DNA from: Podarcis raffonei
Taxonomy: Eukaryota > Chordata > Lepidosauria > Squamata > Lacertidae
DNA length: 64,000 nt
Reading direction: 5' to 3'
Assembly (NCBI RefSeq): GCF_027172205.1
Contig: NC_070614.1
Location: 36,896,001 to 36,960,000, forward strand
A program made the position numbers and the translations under genes. The notes below the pieces were generated by a model. The model was not told the origin of the DNA and did not search any database. It was given only the letters and a program-made list of their open reading frames with translations. This document shows, piece after piece, positions 37,613 to 47,769 of this stretch. The stretch's first letter is position 1, and each line of letters starts with the position of its first letter.

Positions 37613-39328
37613 GCCTCTAGACTGTCTCTGCTTTAAGGTGGGATTTCATTCAAAGTGGCAAATTCTGGTCACGCAATTATAGTCGCACAACAAACCTGCT
37701 CAACTACCCCCCCCCCGAAATGGGCCTTTTTGCAATAAGGAAAGTGGGTGAGGACACTTCCTTTGACGCAACATCATCTAACCTCCAAATGAGTGCTTGT
37801 TAAATAGCCAACATCCTCTCATCTCCCTGCAAACAAATCAGAGCGAACGCCCAATTCACCTGAAAGTGCCCCAGAGTTCATTGGGCAGTTTCCTTGCAAA
37901 GAGAGAATCCTGGAGGCTTGTGGGTAGTTGCTGTTTTAGTGTGCAAAACAGAGGGAGAGACAGCTACAGAGCTAGCCTCCAAGCACCTGGGAGTAGAGGG
38001 AAGCAGTAGACCTGGCAGTGCCTTTTTAGAAATTAAAGGCTGCCCACCCTAACTACACCTCTGCACATTTTCTCCTGTGGCACAAAGCGCAAGTGCTGCC
38101 AAATCAATGGCTACTAGCCGTGGCAGCTCTGCTGTGTCTTCGTGGCCAGAGGCAGTAATGTTTCTGAATACAAGTTGCTGGAAACCACAGGGAGAAAGAG
38201 GGCTCTTGTGCTCAGCTCCTGCTAGATGCCCTGCTTCCCATGGGCATCTGCTTGGCCCCTGGGAAAACAGGATGTTGGACTAAATGGACCACCGGATCGT
38301 CATATGCTCTTAGCAACACCTGCACACCAGATGAATTTGAGCCAGCTAACCTAGTTGGCAAGCATTTGTTACAATTACAGGACTTTAAAAACAGCAGCAC
38401 CACAGAGATCCAGATCCTTTGCATATGGTGACCAAGCTGGCTCACGAAAGGTTAGCGAGCTAGGTGTGTGTGTCACTGTACGGTTGCCAGCTTGCAAAAG
38501 AAGAGGAAAGAGAAAGCTCTTGTCCCTTTAAAATAGATATTTGGCGTGCAGATCTCAGCAAGCGAAGCACCTTTGCGTGAGCTGCAATCAGCTGCCAATT
38601 GCTGCAGATCAAAATGCTGTTAAAGGGGTCAGTTCCACGTTGGCACCCTGCTCTGTTTGAACAAAGTCCCCTTTTCCACTAGGAATTTGACCTGCAGGCA
38701 GCGGAAAACTTTGCTGGGTTGTAATTATCTCGTATTGCAAAAAAGAACACAAGAAAACTGTCTTGCGTCAGACCCAACTATTTATCCGTCATCTGTATTA
38801 GATACTGTACTATGACTGACGGCAAATCTCCAGGATGTCAAAGAGAGGCCGTTTCTATCACCTGTGACCTGATACTTTCACCTGGACCCACCAGCGACGG
38901 AACACTGAAGCTTAGCTCAGGGAGAAAGCTTCTGCCTCATATGCAGAAGTTCCCAGGTTCAATCCCTGGTGTCTCCTGGTGGGGCTGGGAGAGATCTTCC
39001 ATCGGAGGCATTTAAGAAGCACTGCTAGTCATTGCAGACAATCCTGCACTGGATGGACTCGGTATAAGGCAGCTTCTTAAGTTCAGACGTTCTACCATTG
39101 AGTCACGCTCTTCCTATACCAGATTGGAGTTGATATGATCCCATTTCCCCAAATCCAGCTCTATCACTGCTGGGCTTAAAGCAAGCACACAAATACACAC
39201 ACATACACACTCCCACATCCCACCTGAGAGTCAACCCACTCCGCTTTGCTTATTGTTACTCACACAACCCAGAAGCCGACAATACCTCCTACAGCTAGGA
39301 GCACAGGAAGGAGAGCCCAAAGCCACAT
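32989..39328 (-). CDS. TMEM150B: TMEM150B, transmembrane protein 150B (DRAM/Frag1-type), complete
   Basis: A multipass membrane protein of the DRAM family, linked in mammals to autophagy/lysosomal control; the function here is from the family only. Six coding exons (39264-39328, 37050-37109, 36321-36388, 34804-34931, 34288-34465, 32989-33188) join in phase to 699 nt and a 232-residue protein, close to the human length of 233 as I recall it. It starts MWLWALLPVLLAVGGIVGFW (first membrane segment). It has N-glycosylation sequons NGS and NIT in the first loop, the family motif AFPYIS followed by CG and PPQSC, then LNLGAFLGAVICFL, LLCALGSSIVGNFQ, LVGAFLAFVVGILYFW, GSAFLIATIVLFFL and WALAMVLFLLFGLFAVDF. 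TMEM150A is the main alternative; the locus favours B. It is convergent with BRSK1 and divergent from KMT5C. Confidence 0.94.
33257..33432. mobile_element. Foldback MITE family A, well-preserved copy
   Basis: GGTTGCACACACACCATGCA pairs with GCATGGTGTATATGCAGCC; the inner arms are AGAATCCTGGGAACAGTAGT and AAACTACAGTTCCCAGGTC. It lies in a TMEM150B intron, 68 bp upstream of the last-exon acceptor. Confidence 0.75.
34026..34212 (-). mobile_element. tRNA-Ala-like SINE, reverse orientation
   Basis: On the plus strand: GGAAGTTGCCTTATTCTGAG, TCAGACCAATGGTCCATCC, CTGGCAGCAGCTCTCCAGGA, GAACCTGGGACCTTTTGCAT, GCAAAGCAGATGCTCTGCCG. This is the full 3'-to-head order of the family. It is in a TMEM150B intron, same strand as the gene. 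Confidence 0.85.
34288..34465 (-). CDS. TMEM150B: TMEM150B coding exon
   Basis: It encodes EKNQIETHLVGAFLAFVVG, ILYFWVQTFLTHRVK, WWIGPLRFSLSFCGSAFLIA. The end is set by phase to a GTATCC donor, a weak match to the consensus; the joined sequence IATIVLFF agrees with the mammalian protein. Confidence 0.9.
34804..34931 (-). CDS. TMEM150B: TMEM150B coding exon
   Basis: It encodes AVICFLKYQQVRDYG, CHSRLNLVGLIFGLLCALGS and SIVGNFQ. Acceptor TCTTCTAG, donor GTAAGA (minus strand). Confidence 0.94.
35095..35660 (-). mobile_element. CR1/L3-type LINE 3' fragment interrupted by a SINE
   Basis: Plus-strand AATCCTCAAAAACCTTTGGG, CTGTACACCTGTATCATATC, AGTCTCAACCTTTCCTCATG, TTGCTCCAATCCCACTG, then, beyond a SINE at 35378-35625, CCAGGACTACAATATCCTGT and TTAAGGTACATC, which continues the same element. 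This nested order shows the LINE is older than the SINE. Confidence 0.7.
35378..35625 (-). mobile_element. MIR-like CORE-SINE, reverse orientation
   Basis: On the minus strand: GTGGTGTAGTGGTTAAGAGT head, B-box-like GGTTCGCCTC, core GTGACCTTGGGCTAGTCACA, and a (CTT)n tail. The forward-orientation copy is at 59575-59822. Confidence 0.85.
35888..36229 (+). repeat. hAT-like interspersed repeat, family E
   Basis: It starts CAGGGGACAAACATGACCC and ends GGAAAATGTTCCCTGCCCCTG, so the ends are imperfect inverted repeats. It shares its interior with copies near 10456-10790 and 6205-6500. No clear TSD. Confidence 0.55.
36321..36388 (-). CDS. TMEM150B: TMEM150B coding exon, 68 nt
   Basis: It encodes TCGSSPPQSCVFGQVLNLG then AFL. 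The paired cysteines of the first loop (TCG, QSC) are conserved in the family. Donor GTAAGC on the minus strand. Confidence 0.93.
37050..37109 (-). CDS. TMEM150B: TMEM150B coding exon, 60 nt
   Basis: It encodes YAMAVANGSVNITEAFPYI, with sequons NGS and NIT. Too short to call from length; identified by homology and phase with its neighbours. Donor GTATGG on the minus strand. Confidence 0.92.
37572..37610. repeat. (AC)n microsatellite, about 19 uninterrupted units
   Basis: Pure dinucleotide run in a TMEM150B intron; likely polymorphic. Confidence 0.97.
38088..38312 (+). mobile_element. CR1-type LINE 3' fragment
   Basis: AATGGCTACTAGCCGTGGCA, TGAATACAAGTTGCTGGAAA, CTCTTGTGCTCAGCTCCTGC, AACAGGATGTTGGACTAAAT, a known 3' UTR pattern of squamate CR1 elements. 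It is related to the reverse copy near 47770-47945. Confidence 0.75.
38740..39085 (+). mobile_element. Two adjacent tRNA-Ala-like SINE pieces
   Basis: 38905-39085 is a forward copy (AAGCTTAGCTCAGGGAGAAA, CTCATATGCAGAAGTTCCCA, GGTTCAATCCCTGGTGTCTC, GGATGGACTCGGTATAAGGC). 38740-38850 looks like a decayed reverse copy (ACACAAGAAAACTGTCTTGC, CGTCAGACCCAACTATTTAT). Confidence 0.65.
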
Positions 39329-39341
39329 GGTGGCAGAAGAC
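39264..39341 (-). CDS. TMEM150B: TMEM150B first coding exon (CDS 39264-39328)
   Basis: It carries 13 nt of 5' UTR (GTCTTCTGCCACC), ATG at 39328, and MWLWALLPVLLAVGGIVGFW, then ends within a valine codon before GTGAGT. The sequence before it (TTTTTTGCCTTTAG) is a good acceptor, so at least one non-coding exon lies upstream. The start has a strong Kozak context (GCCACCATGT). Confidence 0.9.
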
Positions 39342-40753
39342 CTAAAGGCAAAAAATATAAGGAAACCATCAAGAACGGCCTGAGATTCTTGGGTTCTTTG
39401 GGAACAAGGTGAGATAAAGCTGAAAGAAGCCTGGGGAGGAGACCAGATCCCTGGGCTCTAGGGACCCATTGTGATTTGGTGGTCTTGAAAGAGCAGCAAG
39501 GCCGAATCCTAAAATTTCGGGGGTTTGGGAAGTAGGTTAGGTCACAGCAAGCCAGGATTCCTGGGTTCTCTGGCTAAGCCCTTGATAACTGGAAAACTCT
39601 GCTACGTCCAAGGGGCCTTATTGCTCCTCACTGCCTTCCTCTGCGCTGCAGGAATTAAAACAAACAACAACACTAGAAAGACTTCTGCTAATGGTATACT
39701 AATAAACTTCCCCCGCCACGCCCCTCACTCAGCCACCACCCAGCAGGGCCAAGCTCCTGCCAGTAATCAAAGCAAAAGATTTTAAAGCAAAAGTCCATGG
39801 GAAGGTGGGGAATTGCCCTGAAACCTGAGCAACACCCTAGCTACATCATCACTCGGAGACTGGCAATGAGCTGGCTGCAAATTATACTGCGCAGCAGGCA
39901 ACCAGGGGCTTCCTTGTGGGGCTTCTGAGCAGGGAGTTTTAGAATCAAGGTTTTTGGTTTCTGTTTCCCTTCTGAGTCTTCAGGAATATTGAGCGATTCC
40001 TTACCCAGAAATTATCTGCTAGCTGCGTCCTTTTTTCTCCGCTCAGGAGCACGTCTTTCTCCCTAGCAGGTAGCAAGGTTAGTGTGCCAGCGCTCTTTCC
40101 AATAAACCTGCCCCAACTCCATCTCTGGGACGGGGCAAAGGGCATTGTGAGGGCGCTATCTGCCTGTGACTTTTGTCCCCAAGGCGTGCCATTCTGCTGC
40201 CACACAGATGGCGCTTGGAGAAAGAGGGACCACTCTGCGGCGTGACGCAGTTTATCAGTGCAGCGTGTGCTTTTCTAACGGAGAACCACGGTTACTGGAT
40301 TCCTTACGAGGGATCGCTCCAGACTGGCATTTTTCGGTGTGGATCTCTTCGGCAGCATGCCAGTGACACAATAATAGTGCATCAATGGTGGAATAATACT
40401 GGACTGTCCACACACACACCGCTCCACCGTATCAGTTGTGATGCTCCATCAATGTTACCACATTTATTTCCACCTGCAGAGGCGCTCTTGCACTATAGCG
40501 CCACAAAAGTGAGAGAACGAGAACTGCGGAACATTTGCATTGGTCTTGAAAGGCTGCAGGGTTTCAACAGGAAGTTATGGGATGCGGGCTGCTAGGAAGT
40601 GAAGCAGTATGCCCTCCCTGAAACTTCTGCGAGTGTAAGTATTATTGAAAGCGGTATCGTGCACAACCGCCGTGCTGAGCCCAAATTATCATGGATGCAC
40701 AGTAAAAAAAGGTAGTCAGGCAGGGAGAGGAAGGGAAAGAAGATCTGGGAGTA

Positions 40754-40984
40754 CAGTGGTACCTTGGGTTCAGAACTTAATTTGTTCCAGAGGTCCGTTC
40801 TTAACCTGAAACTGTTCTTAACCTGAGGTACCACTTCAGCTAATGGGGCCTCCCGCTGCCGCCGCACAATTTCTGTTCTCATCCTGAAGCAAAGTTCTTA
40901 ACTCGAGGTACTATTTCTGGGTTAGCGGAGTCTGTAACCTGAAGCATCTGTAACCTGAAGCGTATGTAACCTGAGGTACCACTG
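40754..40984 (+). mobile_element. Tigger-like MITE, copy 1, TA TSD
   Basis: The ends CAGTGGTACCTTGGGTT and CTGAGGTACCACTG are inverted repeats flanked by TA. The interior has CTAATGGGGCCTCCCGCTGC and TTCTTAACTCGAGGTACTAT, internal near-copies of the termini. 231 bp, non-coding. Confidence 0.85.
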
Positions 40985-41579
40985 TATAGGATTAGAGGAG
41001 TGAATTTCTGGGAACCAGGAGGGAAGACTGCTGGGTTATGGCGAGGTTACCAGGAGCATAGGTCAGCATATCCAGAGTAACATTCTGGAAGTGGTGTCTT
41101 GAAATAGGAGAAGAGAGGAGCATCACGTTCTGTACCTCTGGCAGTAAAAAGTTTTGGGATGTACCTATTGCTGCAGCAGCATAAGTTCTGCTGCCACCAA
41201 CGCAGCTGTGTCTAATATTAGTCTGCCGGCTGCAAGGTAAGTTCACCTGTTGCCGATGTAGCTTACCTGAGGTCCGAGAAGTTCTTTGGCAAGTTTCTAG
41301 GGACCTTGACCTGGCGAAACTGGAAGAGGGCTCGTGGAAGTCCTTGACAGGCTGTCCAGGGCACGCAGGTATCGCAAGGCATTTTATGACCTGAGGATGA
41401 AAAGAAAAAGTTGCCGGTTGCCCTATTTTATAACCTGTGAAGTGAACCTCTGTTTAGCCGGAGAACAGCAGGCTACGGTAATTTGTGTGACACCATGGGG
41501 AGGGTTCCCTCGCATGCAAAAGTGGTGGAATCTGCTATTGTAAGGTGTAGGGGTGGCTGCTGACCCGGACAGTGTTAAA

Positions 41580-41830
41580 GGGGGATTGGAATTGTAGAGT
41601 TGGAAGGGATCCCGAGGGTCATCTAGTCCAACCCTCTGCAACGCAAGAATCTCATCTCAAGCATCCATGACAGGTAGTTCTTTCTGCCTAGGTGCAGAAC
41701 CTCCCTATTGAAATTCATTTTGCTAGTTTGGATCCCAGTTCTCCAATCCGTTAAGATCATCTTGAATCCAGATTCTGTCTTCTGTGGCATTAGCTACCCT
41801 TCCCAGTTTGGTGCCCTCTGCAAAGGGCTC
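41580..41830 (-). mobile_element. CR1-type LINE 3' fragment
   Basis: Plus strand: GAATTGTAGAGTTGGAAGGG, GGGTCATCTAGTCCAACCCT, CAAGCATCCATGACAGG, then CAGTTCTCCAATCCGTTAAG and CCAGTTTGGTGCCCTCTGCA. The first part is the CR1 3' end reversed. A Tigger-like MITE interrupts the right side. Confidence 0.75.
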
Positions 41831-41837
41831 ATCCATA

Positions 41838-42063
41838 CAGTGGTACCTTGGGTTAAGAACTTAATTCGTTCTGGAGGTCCGTTCTTAACCTGAAACTGTT
41901 CTTAACCTGAGATACCACTTTAGCTAATGGGGCCTCCCGCTGCCACTGCGCTGTTGCCACGCGATTTCTGTTCTCATCTTGAAGCAAAGTTCTTAACCCG
42001 AGGTACTATTTCTGGGTTAGTGGAGTCTGTAACCTGAAGCGTCTGTAACTCGAGGTACCACTG
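41838..42063 (+). mobile_element. Tigger-like MITE, copy 2, TA TSD
   Basis: CAGTGGTACCTTGGGTTAAG to AACTCGAGGTACCACTG, 226 bp, flanked by TA. Inserted in a CR1 fragment. Confidence 0.87.
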
Positions 42064-42324
42064 TACTTACATTTGCTTTGCACTTTCTAGGCACAAGTCC
42101 GGACTTTCTAGATCCGTGTCCTGGTTTGTTGTTGTTGTTGTCCTGGCGCTTTAACCCAGGAATATCCACGTTTTACTGCTGAATGGCTGTCCGTAGGAAA
42201 CCCATATGGCTAGATGCAATTCCTCCAGCACTGGGATTCATGTGTGGGAGAGTTGCTCATGTCCCGCCCACATGACTCTCATAGGCATCTGATTGGCCAC
42301 CATGAAAGCAGGACGCTCGGCTTG

Positions 42325-42488
42325 GGCCACATTTACACCACACATTTAAAGCACTATGATACCACTTTAAATAGTCATGGCTTCCTCCCCCAAAGCATCC
42401 TGGGAAATAAATTTTGTTAAGGGTGCTGCTGGGAGTTGTTAGGAGACCCTTGTTCCCCATACAGAGCTACCATTCCCAGAAGCCCCTG
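42325..42488. mobile_element. Foldback MITE family A copy
   Basis: TACACCACACATTTAAAGCA, AAGCATCCTGGGAAATAAAT, then GAGCTACCATTCCCAGAAGC; the right arm is shortened. Confidence 0.6.
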
Positions 42489-44084
42489 TAAATTGACTGA
42501 TTAATTGACTGTTAATCCACTCTGAGAATGGAGAGACGACTAGCAGAGCCGGAACGTAAACGGTTACACAAAGGTAAGAGTTTCCTCCATTTCTCTGCTC
42601 ACTTTTTGCCTGTCCTTCTGGGAAGGGCATTTACAAGACTGGGGCCTGGAAAAAGGTACTCCTGGAGTTGTGGAAATACTAAAAACTCAATGATGGCAGA
42701 CAAAGCGAAGAAGGAAAGGATTGCAGTTTTCTCCCCCCCCCCCAGCCCCCAACTGAAAGCTTGAATGTTTAGCTCAAGACAGTAATAATTGTATAGATTG
42801 ATTCCTCTGAAAGAAAGATAATAGTTGGAGACGCCTAACAGAGACACACAGCAGGGGAGGCTGCCTCTGCAAGGATCGATGCAGAGATGGAAGATGCGCC
42901 GAATGATTCTGTACGTGGGCATTTTTTGCTTTGTTGTCGGAGAAGGTGGGTAGATGAGTCACTGAGCAAATTGACAAAATTGCAAACGTAGTTTCTGTTA
43001 ACAGAGGCTGAGAGCGACAGAGACAAGAGGCTAAAGGCAACAGTGGAATCTGGATAACTCCCCACCCCCACCCCGGCCTTGCTATGTTTGTTTACTTATG
43101 GACGTTTCACCAATTGTAGCACAAAAGAACAATCTGTGAAATGGGTAGAGTTTGGAGCGGAATCGATCGATACAGGGAAGCAAATGGTTTTTTTCTAAGT
43201 TGTATTGGGAGTTAGGAGGTGTCTTTTGTCAGTTCTTCCCCACTAATGCTACATTATTCAGGATTAGACTCATTTCTCCTTAATTAAGAGCACCGTAAAA
43301 ATGGCCGTTTCTATACTTTATCCTAATCTTTGGCAACTTGGTGTCCTCTAGATTAAATGTGTGTGTATCCTGCCTTTTCCCCTGACAGGGACTCAAGCTG
43401 GCTTACAGATAAAATTTAGCGTCAAGAGGTTCAACAGGAGAAAAAGATATATAGCAGACACTGGTGAAAGTTGTGTTTAAGCAGGAGCACACCACTTTTT
43501 ATTTTTTCAAGAGAAGAAGTACACTTTTAAGTTTTGGGGGGCAGAAATCACTTTAAAATCCAGGAGGAAATTCTTGCTACTGGCTTAAAATCTAAAAAGG
43601 AGACTTGAGCAGACAGAGCAGCCGTCCTGTTAGAAAAGGCGTAATATTTGTAAAGGTGCAGCTCATTCTTTCACCACTGGATGGAAGCACTTACCTCCCA
43701 ATACTTTTGATCACAAATGCTTGGTTCAGAGAGCACCGATTTAATAAAGAAATAAGGCTTGCAAAAGGGCATCTCTGCCAGAACGATCTGACAGTTGCAA
43801 CATCTACACAATTCTGGTTCCAGTGGGAGGAGGCGATATGTTCCTCTCCAAACAGCTGCGTGAGGCAGGGTCAGGCAGGGGATACACTGAGATTATTTGC
43901 AGTAGATCATCCTGCCTTCTGGTTCCCAGTTGTATTGACAATAGCAACAGCTAAAATGCCACCACCCCCAAAAAAAGGTTGCTTAAAAAACATTGAGGGA
44001 ATGAGATGTTTTGAATTCCATCAGTCCCTGCCAGCTATGGTCAATGATCAGGAACTAGCAGCCCAGAGTGGCTGGGAAAACTCA

Positions 44085-44137
44085 GCCAGATGGGCGGGGT
44101 ATAAATAATAAATTATTATTATTATTAAAATTATTAT
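44085..44137 (+). mobile_element. LINE (CR1/L2 group) extreme 3' end with (ATT)n tail
   Basis: CAGCCAGATGGGCGGGGTAT followed by AAATAATAAATTATTATTAT. Same terminus as at 4740-4995 but in the forward direction. Confidence 0.7.
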
Positions 44138-44274
44138 TGTCCAACTTCTTCACACAGTGAATAATTAGCTGGGCGGGTGGGAATCCATCCCCCCCCCCGC
44201 TTAGTGTGAATGCTTGAAGGGCACATCTCACAGATGCGCACTGACCTCATTGAGCTCAGTCCCAACACCCCATT

Positions 44275-44500
44275 TCACCTGCAGCAGCAGAAGAGAAGCA
44301 CTTCACATCACACAGCGCATAATTAAACTATGGAACTCACTTCCACAGGAGGCAGCAATAACTACTAACTTGGATAGCTTTAAGAGAGGATTGGACAAAA
44401 TCAAGGAGGAGAGGGCTATCAAAGGCTACTGTGAGGACAGGATATGGACCATTCGCCTGTTCCCAAGGGCCCTTCTTATGCTCTTATGTCATCCAAGGAC
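44275..44500 (+). mobile_element. CR1-type LINE 3' fragment
   Basis: ACATCACACAGCGCATAATT, ACTATGGAACTCACTTCCAC, and the translated HITQRIIKLWNSLPQEAA, LDSFKRGLDKIKEERAIKGY. The protein-level similarity is to the end of the CR1/L3 ORF region. Confidence 0.7.
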
Positions 44501-44644
44501 TACTGAAGTGCGCCAGGATGGGAAAAGGCTGGTTTAAAAGAGTTTTGGGCTACATTTTGCTGTCCTTGCTGCTTGAGCAAGAACAGGGCAAAAGCAAGAG
44601 CAACGTGCCTTGTGTTCTAATATCAACATGTCACCCTGCAATAT

Positions 44645-45183
44645 TTAAGGTACACCCAGTGGACACTCAAAGAACGTGACCACCCCCCCTCAAGAATTAT
44701 GGTTCATTAAGGGTACTGGGATGGGACGCGGGTGGCACTGTGGTCTAAACCACAGAGCCTAGGGCTTGCTGATCAGAAGGTCGGTGGTTCAAATCCCCAC
44801 AACGGGGTGAGCTCCCCTTGCTCAGTCCCTGCTCCTGCCAACCTAGCAGTTCAAAAGCACAGCAAAGTGCAAGTAGATAAATAGGTACTGCTCCGGCAGG
44901 AAGGTAAACGGCGTTTCTGTGCGGTGCTCTGGTTCGCCAGAAGCGGCTTAGTCATGCTGGCCACATGACCCGGAAGCTGTACGCCAGCTCCCTCGGCCAA
45001 TAAAGCGAGATGAGCGCCACAAGCCCAGAGTCGGCCACGACTGGACCTAATGGTCAAGGGTCCCTTTACCTTTTTAAGGGTACTGGGAATTTTTGGCCCG
45101 CGAGGAGGAAACTACAATTCCCAGCTTTCTTTGGGGAGATTTCGTGTGCATAGAATGCACTTTAAATGTGTGGTGTGGATCCA
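44645..45183. mobile_element. Foldback MITE family A split by a SINE
   Basis: The left half (AAGAATTATGGTTCATTAAG) and right half (TACAATTCCCAGCTTTCTTT, TGCACTTTAAATGTGTGGTG) flank the SINE at 44722-45073. Confidence 0.7.
44722..45073 (+). mobile_element. Sauria-type SINE, full length, perfect 15-bp TSD
   Basis: The head starts GGGACGCGGGTGGCACTGTG (one base in), with GGTTCAAATCC as B box. The body and CCCTTTACCTTT tail are intact. TSD TTAAGGGTACTGGGA at 44707-44721 and 45074-45088. This gives exact element limits and shows insertion into the older foldback element. Confidence 0.93.
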
Positions 45184-45202
45184 CTGGGACCATTGAGCAG
45201 TA

Positions 45203-45411
45203 CAGTGGTACCTTGAGTAAAGTACTTAATTCGTTCCGGAGGTCCGTTCTTAACCTGAAGCACCACTTTAGCTAATGGGGCCTCCTGCTGCCGCCGTGTC
45301 GCCGGAGCACAATTTCTGTTCTCATCCTGAAGCACAGTTCTTAACCTGAAGCACTATTTCTGGGTTAGCGGAGTGTGTAACCTGAAGCATATGTAACCTG
45401 AGGTACCACTG
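45203..45411 (+). mobile_element. Tigger-like MITE, copy 3, TA TSD
   Basis: CAGTGGTACCTTGAGTAAAG to ACCTGAGGTACCACTG, 209 bp, flanked by TA. Confidence 0.85.
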
Positions 45412-45736
45412 TATAACCTTTCTGATTGCTTCTGGTCGGGGTGGGCCTGGGGGTGAGCCATTTGCTGAGAATCCTCACTTCAGGAATTTGGAGTCACTAG
45501 ATCAGCACGTACTGCTGAGACACTGCCCAGGTCTAAGACTGCCTGCAGCCAACTGGTTTTATTACCCGTTTTATGACTCACGGGCACTACTTATTTTAAG
45601 ACTCAGTGAAGCCTAGGGGCTAAATGGTCAGCTGAGGACCCCCTTTCATTTGAGAGTGTTGTTTTTCTCAAGGTGCGGGGTCCTCCATGTCTGAGGCCTG
45701 GGGCATTTGCCCCCATTCAACACACCAGAAGTCCAA

Positions 45737-45822
45737 ATCACTAGAATGATGCATTTTATGGCCCAGGAAGCAAATGGCTATCACTAGAATGATGCATTTT
45801 ATGGCCCAGGAAGCAAATGGCT
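45737..45822. repeat. Perfect 43-bp tandem duplication
   Basis: Two identical 43-bp units beginning ATCACTAGAATGATGC and ending GAAGCAAATGGCT. No mismatch between copies. Confidence 0.95.
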
Positions 45823-45929
45823 GTATAACCTGAACTTCTGATGTAGTCAGGGGTCTGCAACTGTATTTATGTTAAAGCAACAGCCACCTTTTGGCTTCTT
45901 AAAGGACCCACATTTTCTATTTTTTTAGG

Positions 45930-46075
45930 AACGGAGGAAACTGCCTTATATTGAGTCCATCTAGGTCAGGATTTTCTACTGACCGGAGATATTTCCAGGC
46001 CTGCTTGGAGATACCAAATATTGAAAACTGGGACCTTTTGCATGCAGAACCAAATGCTAGGCTATGGCTGTCCAT
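45930..46075 (-). mobile_element. tRNA-Ala-like SINE, reverse, partial
   Basis: GGAAACTGCCTTATATTGAG, CCATCTAGGTCAGGATTTTC, TGGGACCTTTTGCATGCAGA, CCAAATGCTAGGCTATGGC. Confidence 0.7.
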
Positions 46076-46873
46076 CTGATGATGTAGACTGCCGTTGAAG
46101 AAAGCTGATGCCATAATGAATTTGTTGCTTTGTGCCTGAAGTCTTCGTTGCTTTTGCTATAAGAGACTAACACACCTAGCCCTCCGGAAATTGTATTTAC
46201 ATTAAGGTTACCAGACGTCCCCATTTCCCCGTACAAAATCAATTGAAGTTGAAAAGTGTCCCCGGATTCATTGAAAAAAAATCTGGTAACCTTGATTTAC
46301 ATCAGCTTTTAATTCTCCCCCGAACACTGCTCTGTAAAATCCTCCTAATAAAGCTACCTATCTTTATAACATCTAATGTTCTGCAAGGAGAGAACTGGTG
46401 CTCTGTTGATACCTTGAATGTGAGCAAACTTTTCAGAGACATCTCCCCCTCCACCAATCCTCCACGCATTTTCCGTCACCTGTAGGGTTGCCTGCAAACC
46501 AGACAAAAAGTGTGGTTTGCTCCCATGGCATTAAGCTAGATATTAATGCCTGCACTGGGTAAGGTCTGGAAAATCCTGGTACATCTGAAGGCATGGTCGC
46601 CAATAGAAGGAGGAAACAACTGATTAAAAAGATCTGAATTACTTCACTTTTAGACTGATTTTACTTTAGTTTTCAGAAGGCTTCCCCATCAAGAACTCTT
46701 GTGGTGAAGTCCCATACTTAGGGATCAGGCACCACTACATTCTGTGGGACAAAAGCACATATGGGTGCATCAAAGCCCAGCTCCGTGGCCGCACATAAAG
46801 GCAGTAGGCTTTGGCAGGGGCACATCATGGCCGTTTTAATTGAAAGAAAACAGTGTATTTCTTAAAGAACGTA

Positions 46874-47119
46874 CAGTGGTACCTCGGGATACATACGCTT
46901 ACATACGGTTACATACGCTTCAGGTTACAGACTCTGCTAACCCAGAAATATTACCTCAGGTTAAGAACTTTGCTTCAGGATGAGAACAGAAATTGTGCTC
47001 CGGCGGTACGGCGGCAGCGGGAGGCCCCATTAGCTAAAGTGGTGCTTCAGGTTAAGAACAGTTTCAGGTTAAGAATGGACCTCCAGAACGAATTAAGTAC
47101 GTAACCAGAGGTACCACTG
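46874..47119 (-). mobile_element. Tigger-like MITE, copy 4, TA TSD, reverse
   Basis: CAGTGGTACCTCGGGATACA to ACCAGAGGTACCACTG, 246 bp, flanked by TA. The TACATACGSTT segment is triplicated near the left end (46889-46921), which explains the extra length. Confidence 0.85.
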
Positions 47120-47769
47120 TAGTTACCCTCCTGTGGCCCTGGGGAAAGAGGCGGGGAGGCTCTGTCTCTGGCAGTGGCTGGTTCAGGTTTTTGTGGCCAA
47201 GGCAAGCTCACCGCAAATGAGTCCCCTTTCCAGAAATGTTCCATCTTTTGGGGGGGGGGAGGCTTTTATAATCTTTACTATAAGGGGCTGGACTGTGGGT
47301 TTGCCTGCCCACCACCTCTCACTTCATCTTTGTAGTTCATTGGCTCACTGTCAAAAGAGCTCTCTCTTCATTTCCAGTAGATGGGGCAAGTCAGGGACAA
47401 AAATTCTCACAGAGATGCATGCTGAATACTTTGTGGTTGTGTGCGCATCATAACCGGCTGAAAACATGGCTGGGTTGCTCTTTTCCCTCGGTTCAGATCA
47501 AACCTGGGTTGAGAATCCAAATTCATAGTGCAGTTGTAATCCTGAAAAGGTATGTGTGTGCATAGATAGAGGTGGGTATGGAGATCTATGTATTATTTTT
47601 TTTAAAAAAGATCAATACATATCACTTCCATCAAGTTTTTTTCTGGGTCCCAGAAAGAAGAACTTTCACATTACTGGCTTAAAACACAGCTAGGTTGTTC
47701 TTTTCCTCAGTTTGGATTGAAGCTGGTTGGAGTGCAGAGTAAGCGGGTGTCTACGTGGGTGTGATTAGT

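Noticed and set aside
40200-40600. Possible exon cluster or TMEM150B promoter
   Set aside because: GC is only moderate, CpG sparse, and no convincing donor/acceptor pair or coding pattern was found.
43605-44108. 167-codon plus-strand ORF in the intergenic gap
   Set aside because: Its end runs into a LINE tail (GWENSARWAGYK is the translated CAGCCAGATGGGCGGGGTAT). No domain seen.
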